Positions 6,584 through 9,541 of a stretch of 9,541 nt of DNA are shown piece after piece. The DNA comes from Actinomycetes bacterium (GTDB lineage: Bacteria; Actinomycetota; Actinomycetes; Nanopelagicales; Nanopelagicaceae). The notes below the pieces were generated by a model. It worked only from the letters and a program-made list of their open reading frames with translations, was not told the DNA's origin and searched no databases. The stretch lies in NCBI GenBank assembly GCA_014190175.1, contig BJFZ01000047.1, positions 1 through 9,541 on the forward strand, written 5' to 3'. Position numbers and translations under genes: made by a program. How positions within the stretch are numbered: the stretch's first letter is position 1; each line of letters starts with the position of its first letter.

Positions 6584-7504
6584 TTAGATCATTCCGTAGC
6601 GAGTTAGCATTCCAGTTCCAATTGCTGCTCGACGCACTCGCTCGCGTGCAGTTGCTTCAACTGCACCTTGTAAATGAGCACCAGATGGATATAGCCCAGG
6701 AGCATTCCGAACTGTAAATTTCAAATAAATAGGCGCAGCAACGCGAACTAAATCTGGTACCTCATAGTGACGAACCGCTCCCCCAAAATCATCAGCCGCT
6801 TCCACATAAACATCAACTGGCACGTCAACTTGCGAACGTATTGCTGAAATTTGAGCCAAGGATAGATCAGTAGTTAAATTCAAAGTTGATGCACCAAGAT
6901 CTTCATACAAGGCTGCGGTGGCTGGATTATTACAAGGAAGCGCTACTGAGGTTTTTAAAACTAAATCTCCAGGTAGATCTCCGCTGCGCTTTGCTTTTCC
7001 TAAAACATCAAGCAATCCGATATCACCCACTAATACTGATTTAACTCCTAGCTTTACTCCATGAAGTACATCTTCAACAGCAAAACGAAGTTGGTCGGCG
7101 CCACGAAGTGATGGATGAACTGTTGCACTGGATGTGCCGATTGTGGCCCGTCCGATATCCCAAGATGATCGCGGGCCGACGAATAGACAAACCTCAGCTT
7201 TTGCTTTTTCACCTAACTCTAAAAATTCTTTTATCTCTGGATCGGTAAGCATCATAATTCCGCTACCTTGGCTAGCGCGATGGAAAGCTAATTTATGTTT
7301 TGCTGCCTCTTCGATGACAACGCGCATCGCAGCCGGACCTTCAACGGAGGGAATCTCTACTTTCCAGCGGCTGCCATCGGAAAATCTTTTTGCACTCTCA
7401 GGGAGATTGTCTGCATCAGCACTTACGACCTTTTGCTTACTTAATAATGAAATTCCAGCATGCATTGGACCTTTGGGATCACGACTGCTCTTCCACTCAG
7501 ACAT
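6584..7504 (-). CDS. U32-peptidase-like barrel protein of unknown function
   Basis: This 306-residue protein resembles the U32 peptidase-like family, best seen in the second half: KSVLVGDIGLLDVL (155-168), LVLKTSVALPCNNPATAALYEDLGA (181-205), LNLTTDLSLAQI (208-219), DVYVEAADDFGGAVRHYEVP (231-250) and PIYLKFTVRNAP (258-269). The alternating strands and helices suggest a TIM-like barrel. U32 relatives include RNA-modifying and collagenase-labelled proteins, but members in sugar operons have no settled function, and I would not assume proteolysis. It sits between the second tandem SDR and the DUF5107 gene; the two bases after its stop lead straight into the latter, suggesting coupled translation and a shared role. 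The ATG at 7504 is supported by a strong Shine-Dalgarno. An isomerase or lyase role is an open alternative. Confidence 0.68.
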   Translation of the reverse strand: MSEWKSSRDPKGPMHAGISLLSKQKVVSADADNLPESAKRFSDGSRWKVEIPSVEGPAAMRVVIEEAAKHKLAFHRASQGSGIMMLTDPEIKEFLELGEKAKAEVCLFVGPRSSWDIGRATIGTSSATVHPSLRGADQLRFAVEDVLHGVKLGVKSVLVGDIGLLDVLGKAKRSGDLPGDLVLKTSVALPCNNPATAALYEDLGASTLNLTTDLSLAQISAIRSQVDVPVDVYVEAADDFGGAVRHYEVPDLVRVAAPIYLKFTVRNAPGLYPSGAHLQGAVEATARERVRRAAIGTGMLTRYGMI

Positions 7505-7510
7505 TTATTG

Positions 7511-7516
7511 CTCCCC
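7511..7516 (-). promoter_or_regulatory. Ribosome binding site of the U32-like gene
   Basis: GGGGAG on the minus strand lies 6 bases before the ATG at 7504 in the 35-base gap after the second SDR gene. The rest of that gap is AT-rich with a TATAAA (7527-7522 region), so a weak internal promoter cannot be excluded. Confidence 0.65.
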
Positions 7517-7539
7517 TTTTTTCAATTTATAAAATTTAA

Positions 7540-8328
7540 TTAAGCAAACCGTGCGTGCAGCCCGCCATCAACCATTAAATCTGCACCATTTATGAATGAG
7601 GCGTCATCAGACATAACAAATGAAACAACTTTTGCAATTTCTGAAGGATTTCCCATTCGAGCCATAGGTTGCACCGCTTCAGCATCAGCTTTGCGATCAG
7701 GGTAAAGGTCAAAATAAGAGTGAACCAATGCGGTCAAGGTGTATCCCGGAGAAACCGTGTTGGTCCGAATATTTTGTGGGCCCTCATCAAGAGCCAAGTT
7801 GCGAGCTAAGCCATTTAATCCACCTTTAGCGGCAGAGTATGGGAAATAATTTGGTGCGGTCATCCGACCATGAATCGATGAGATAAAAACAATTGATCCT
7901 TTTTTGGCTTTGCGCATCTCAGGTAAACATAATTTTGCAATATACCAACTTGATTTTAAATCAAGTGCAAAAAATGATTCCCACTCTTCATCTGCGTAAG
8001 TGACTGGATCTGCATACGAGTTGCGGCCGGCATTAGAACAGGCTGCAGTTACTGGGCCAAATTTTGCCACTGCAGCATCAAAAGCTGCTTTAAAAGGCGC
8101 AAACTTTGAAACATCAGCTTTAATAAATTGCACTTGGTTTCCTTCGGAATTTAATTTAGCGGCTAGCGCTTCGCCGCGTTCTACATCAATGTCAAAAAAT
8201 GAAACTCGAGCACCCTCAGCGGCAGCATCTACAACGATAGCTGCGCCAATTCCTTGAGATCCGCCAGTTACTAATACGTGATGACCTTTTAATACCAATG
8301 ATGAATTTGATGAATTTGATGAACTCAT
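7540..8328 (-). CDS. SDR dehydrogenase, second of a tandem pair, probable sugar or sugar-acid dehydrogenase
   Basis: This 262-residue classical SDR carries the TGGSQGIG loop (21-28), Asp46 at the end of the second strand favouring NAD+, SNAG (98-101), Ser151, Tyr164 and Lys168. The position of the tetrad Asn is Asp123 (ALDLKS). The signature SIHGRMTAPNYFPY (151-164) is shared with the upstream gene, and the two proteins align without gaps over about 245 positions at roughly 57% identity by hand count. The start ATG 8328 is chosen because it overlaps the previous stop as ATGA and follows AGGAG at 8343-8339; an in-frame start at 8364 would lie well inside the upstream gene. Residues 2-10 are a Ser/Asn tract from a 9-base repeat. 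The likely job is oxidation of an aldose such as L-fucose or a related sugar; the substrate is not readable. Confidence 0.8.
   Translation of the reverse strand: MSSSNSSNSSLVLKGHHVLVTGGSQGIGAAIVVDAAAEGARVSFFDIDVERGEALAAKLNSEGNQVQFIKADVSKFAPFKAAFDAAVAKFGPVTAACSNAGRNSYADPVTYADEEWESFFALDLKSSWYIAKLCLPEMRKAKKGSIVFISSIHGRMTAPNYFPYSAAKGGLNGLARNLALDEGPQNIRTNTVSPGYTLTALVHSYFDLYPDRKADAEAVQPMARMGNPSEIAKVVSFVMSDDASFINGADLMVDGGLHARFA
8299..8325 (-). repeat. Three tandem copies of a 9-base unit at the start of the second SDR gene
   Basis: The coding strand reads AGTTCATCA once and AATTCATCA twice directly after the ATG, giving SSS-NSS-NSS. The tract lies ahead of the first beta strand and is absent from the paralogue, which begins ten residues later in the alignment. 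It ends on the stop of the upstream gene. Confidence 0.85.
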
Positions 8329-9083
8329 ACTGACCGCGCTCCTATTCCGCCATCTACAGCCCAATCTGATCCATTTACAAAAGAGGCAGCATCTGAGAGT
8401 AAAAAAGTGACCACCTTAGCGATTTCAATTGGCTGACCTACTCGGCCCATGGATTGAACTGAAAGTGCATGTTCATATCTTCCAGCTTCTTTGGCATACC
8501 AAGCCTCTGCCATTGCAGTCATGATGTAACCAGGAGAAACCGCATTACAGCGAATATTGTTAGGACCCTCATCAATTCCTAAATTTCGAGTTAATCCCAA
8601 GACTGCAGATTTAGCTGCACCATAAGGAAAGTAATTTGGGGCTGTCATGCGAGCATGGATCGATGCAATATTTACAATGGCGCCTTTTCGCGCTTTACGC
8701 ATTGCCGGCAAAGTTAACTTTGCAGTGTGCCAAATTGATTTCATATCAATAGCAAAAAAAACATCCCATTCTTCGTCGGTCATTGTTACTGGGTCAGCAC
8801 TTGAACCGACTCCAGCATTATTTACTACGCCAGTAAAATCACCCTGTTTGGCAATTAACTTTTTGTGCGCTTGTTCTAGATCAGCAAAATTTCCCACATC
8901 GGCACGTTCAAATTCAACTTTATGGCCGGCAGCTCTTAATTCACCAAGATATTTTTCAGAACCTGCAACATCGATATCTACAAAGGAGACACGTGCTCCG
9001 GCCTGTGCTGCATCGAGCACAATTGCAGCCCCGATTCCATTTGCTCCGCCAGTTACTAATATATGGTCATTTGGTAATTTCAT
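8325..9083 (-). CDS. SDR dehydrogenase, first of a tandem pair, probable sugar or sugar-acid dehydrogenase
   Basis: This 252-residue classical SDR has TGGANGIG (11-18), Asp36 ending the second strand, which favours NAD+, NNAG (88-91), Ser141, Tyr154 and Lys158, with Asp113 (AIDMKS) where most SDRs have the tetrad Asn. Its C-terminus NGSDWAVDGG is typical of the family. The start ATG 9083 is two bases after the aldolase stop and precedes the expected first strand HILVTGG; a longer in-frame version from 9257 would add 58 Cys/Arg/Trp-rich residues overlapping the aldolase and is rejected. No good Shine-Dalgarno is seen, so coupling to the aldolase is likely. It is followed by its paralogue with a 4-base overlap. 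The pair may oxidise two related sugars, or two steps of one route; the context shows sugar-acid metabolism only. Confidence 0.8.
   Translation of the reverse strand: MKLPNDHILVTGGANGIGAAIVLDAAQAGARVSFVDIDVAGSEKYLGELRAAGHKVEFERADVGNFADLEQAHKKLIAKQGDFTGVVNNAGVGSSADPVTMTDEEWDVFFAIDMKSIWHTAKLTLPAMRKARKGAIVNIASIHARMTAPNYFPYGAAKSAVLGLTRNLGIDEGPNNIRCNAVSPGYIMTAMAEAWYAKEAGRYEHALSVQSMGRVGQPIEIAKVVTFLLSDAASFVNGSDWAVDGGIGARSV
8339..8343 (-). promoter_or_regulatory. Ribosome binding site of the second SDR gene, inside the first
   Basis: AGGAG on the minus strand lies 10 bases before ATG 8328, within the last codons of the upstream SDR. With the ATGA stop-start overlap it supports the shorter start over ATG 8364. 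Confidence 0.5.
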
Positions 9084-9085
9084 GA

Positions 9086-9541
9086 TCAGGAGTTTATCTC
9101 TCTTACTTGCGCAACAACAGCCAAGAATGCGGCCACATTTGCTGGGATAGCACTCAGGCCACCTTTTAAAAGGGGGCCGCCAAGGCCAACCATATTTGCA
9201 CCAGCAGCGAACCAATCTGGGACCGCAGCGACGCTCAATCCACCGGTGGGACACCAAAGATTTCCTGGAAATGGATCACGCAATGCTTTTAGATGAGCCG
9301 GCCCGTATGAAGATGCTGGAAATAATTTCAACACATCAGCACCTGCGGAAAGTGCGGTAGCAACATCACTTGGAGTTGCAACTCCAGGAATTGAAATCAA
9401 ACCAACCTTTTTAGTGGCCGCAATAACTTCCGGATTTGTATTTGGCGAAACCACAAAAGTTGCACCAGCTTTTGCTGCATTAGCCACATCTGCAATTTTC
9501 AAAACCGTTCCTACTCCAACGCAATCATTCTTCTGTGTTGC
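9086..9541 (-). CDS. KDPG/KDPGal-type 2-keto-3-deoxy sugar-acid aldolase, N-terminus outside the window
   Basis: The frame is open from the window edge (9541) to the TGA at 9088-9086, giving the last 151 residues of a family whose members have about 205-215. It should split a 2-keto-3-deoxy acid into pyruvate and an aldehyde through a Schiff base. The family order is clear: VGVGTVL (8-14), FVVSPNTNPEVI (29-40), IPGVATPSDV (51-60), then DVLKLFPAS (69-77) with Lys72 as the Schiff-base lysine, PTGGL (98-102) and MVGLGGPLL (117-125). The active-site Glu near residue 45 of the family lies beyond the window. The sequence around KLFPASSYGP recalls KDPGal aldolases, and together with the SDR pair it suggests an aldolytic route parallel to the fuconate-lactate route. 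The exact substrate, phosphorylated or not, cannot be told. Confidence 0.85.
   Translation of the reverse strand, partial: ATQKNDCVGVGTVLKIADVANAAKAGATFVVSPNTNPEVIAATKKVGLISIPGVATPSDVATALSAGADVLKLFPASSYGPAHLKALRDPFPGNLWCPTGGLSVAAVPDWFAAGANMVGLGGPLLKGGLSAIPANVAAFLAVVAQVREINS

Noticed and set aside
7134..7532. 132-residue plus-strand open frame
   Set aside because: It is antisense to the U32-like gene and shows no family motif or convincing ribosome binding site.
7520..7545. Internal promoter in the AT-rich gap before the U32-like gene
   Set aside because: A TATAAA is present, but I find no matching -35 box at a usual distance and AT-rich DNA gives such boxes by chance.
8329..8364. Longer start of the second SDR at 8364
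   Set aside because: It lies inside the end of the upstream SDR; the ATG at 8328 has an ATGA overlap with that stop and an AGGAG upstream.
8647..9150. 167-residue plus-strand open frame
   Set aside because: It is antisense to the first SDR and the aldolase, whose family motifs are unmistakable, and its own translation has no recognisable domain.
9084..9257. N-terminal extension of the first tandem SDR to a start at 9257
   Set aside because: It overlaps the aldolase coding sequence by over 170 bases, gives an implausible Cys/Arg/Trp-rich leader, and the SDR fold starts just after the ATG at 9083.

Overview
The window reads as a compact sugar-acid catabolism locus from a low-GC actinobacterium. 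By eye the GC is a little over 40%, gene spacing is very tight, and one gene starts with GTG. The long LldD resembles mycobacterial LldD2, and the DUF5107 protein resembles actinobacterial members carrying an ENPLP motif. A freshwater acI/Nanopelagicales-type genome is my best guess; this is inference from composition and remembered families, not a database match.

Two convergent gene groups meet near 3260. The plus-strand group (1-3254) has the C-terminal end of an enolase-superfamily enzyme, a full-length L-fuconate dehydratase, an SDR dehydrogenase that fits 2-keto-3-deoxy-L-fuconate dehydrogenase, and a GntR/FCD regulator. The minus-strand group (9541-3266, read right to left) has a KDPG/KDPGal-type aldolase that runs off the window edge, two tandem paralogous SDR dehydrogenases, a U32-peptidase-like barrel protein, a DUF5107-TPR protein and an FMN-dependent L-lactate dehydrogenase.

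Together they suggest non-phosphorylative oxidation of deoxy sugars such as L-fucose and related sugars. A sugar would be oxidised by an SDR to an aldonate, the aldonate dehydrated by an enolase-family dehydratase, and the 2-keto-3-deoxy acid either oxidised and cleaved to pyruvate plus L-lactate or split by the aldolase. LldD would turn L-lactate into pyruvate. No sugar transporter, lactonase or diketo-acid hydrolase is visible here; they would have to lie outside the window. The U32-like and DUF5107-TPR proteins have no assigned step and are the least understood parts of the locus.

No stretch above 300 bases lacks a gene. The largest spacer is 94 bases (1585-1678). I saw no rRNA, tRNA, insertion sequence, CRISPR array or phage gene. 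The most unusual point is that the DUF5107 gene has no ATG, GTG or TTG in frame ahead of its conserved N-terminal part; an ATT two bases after the preceding stop is the best start.
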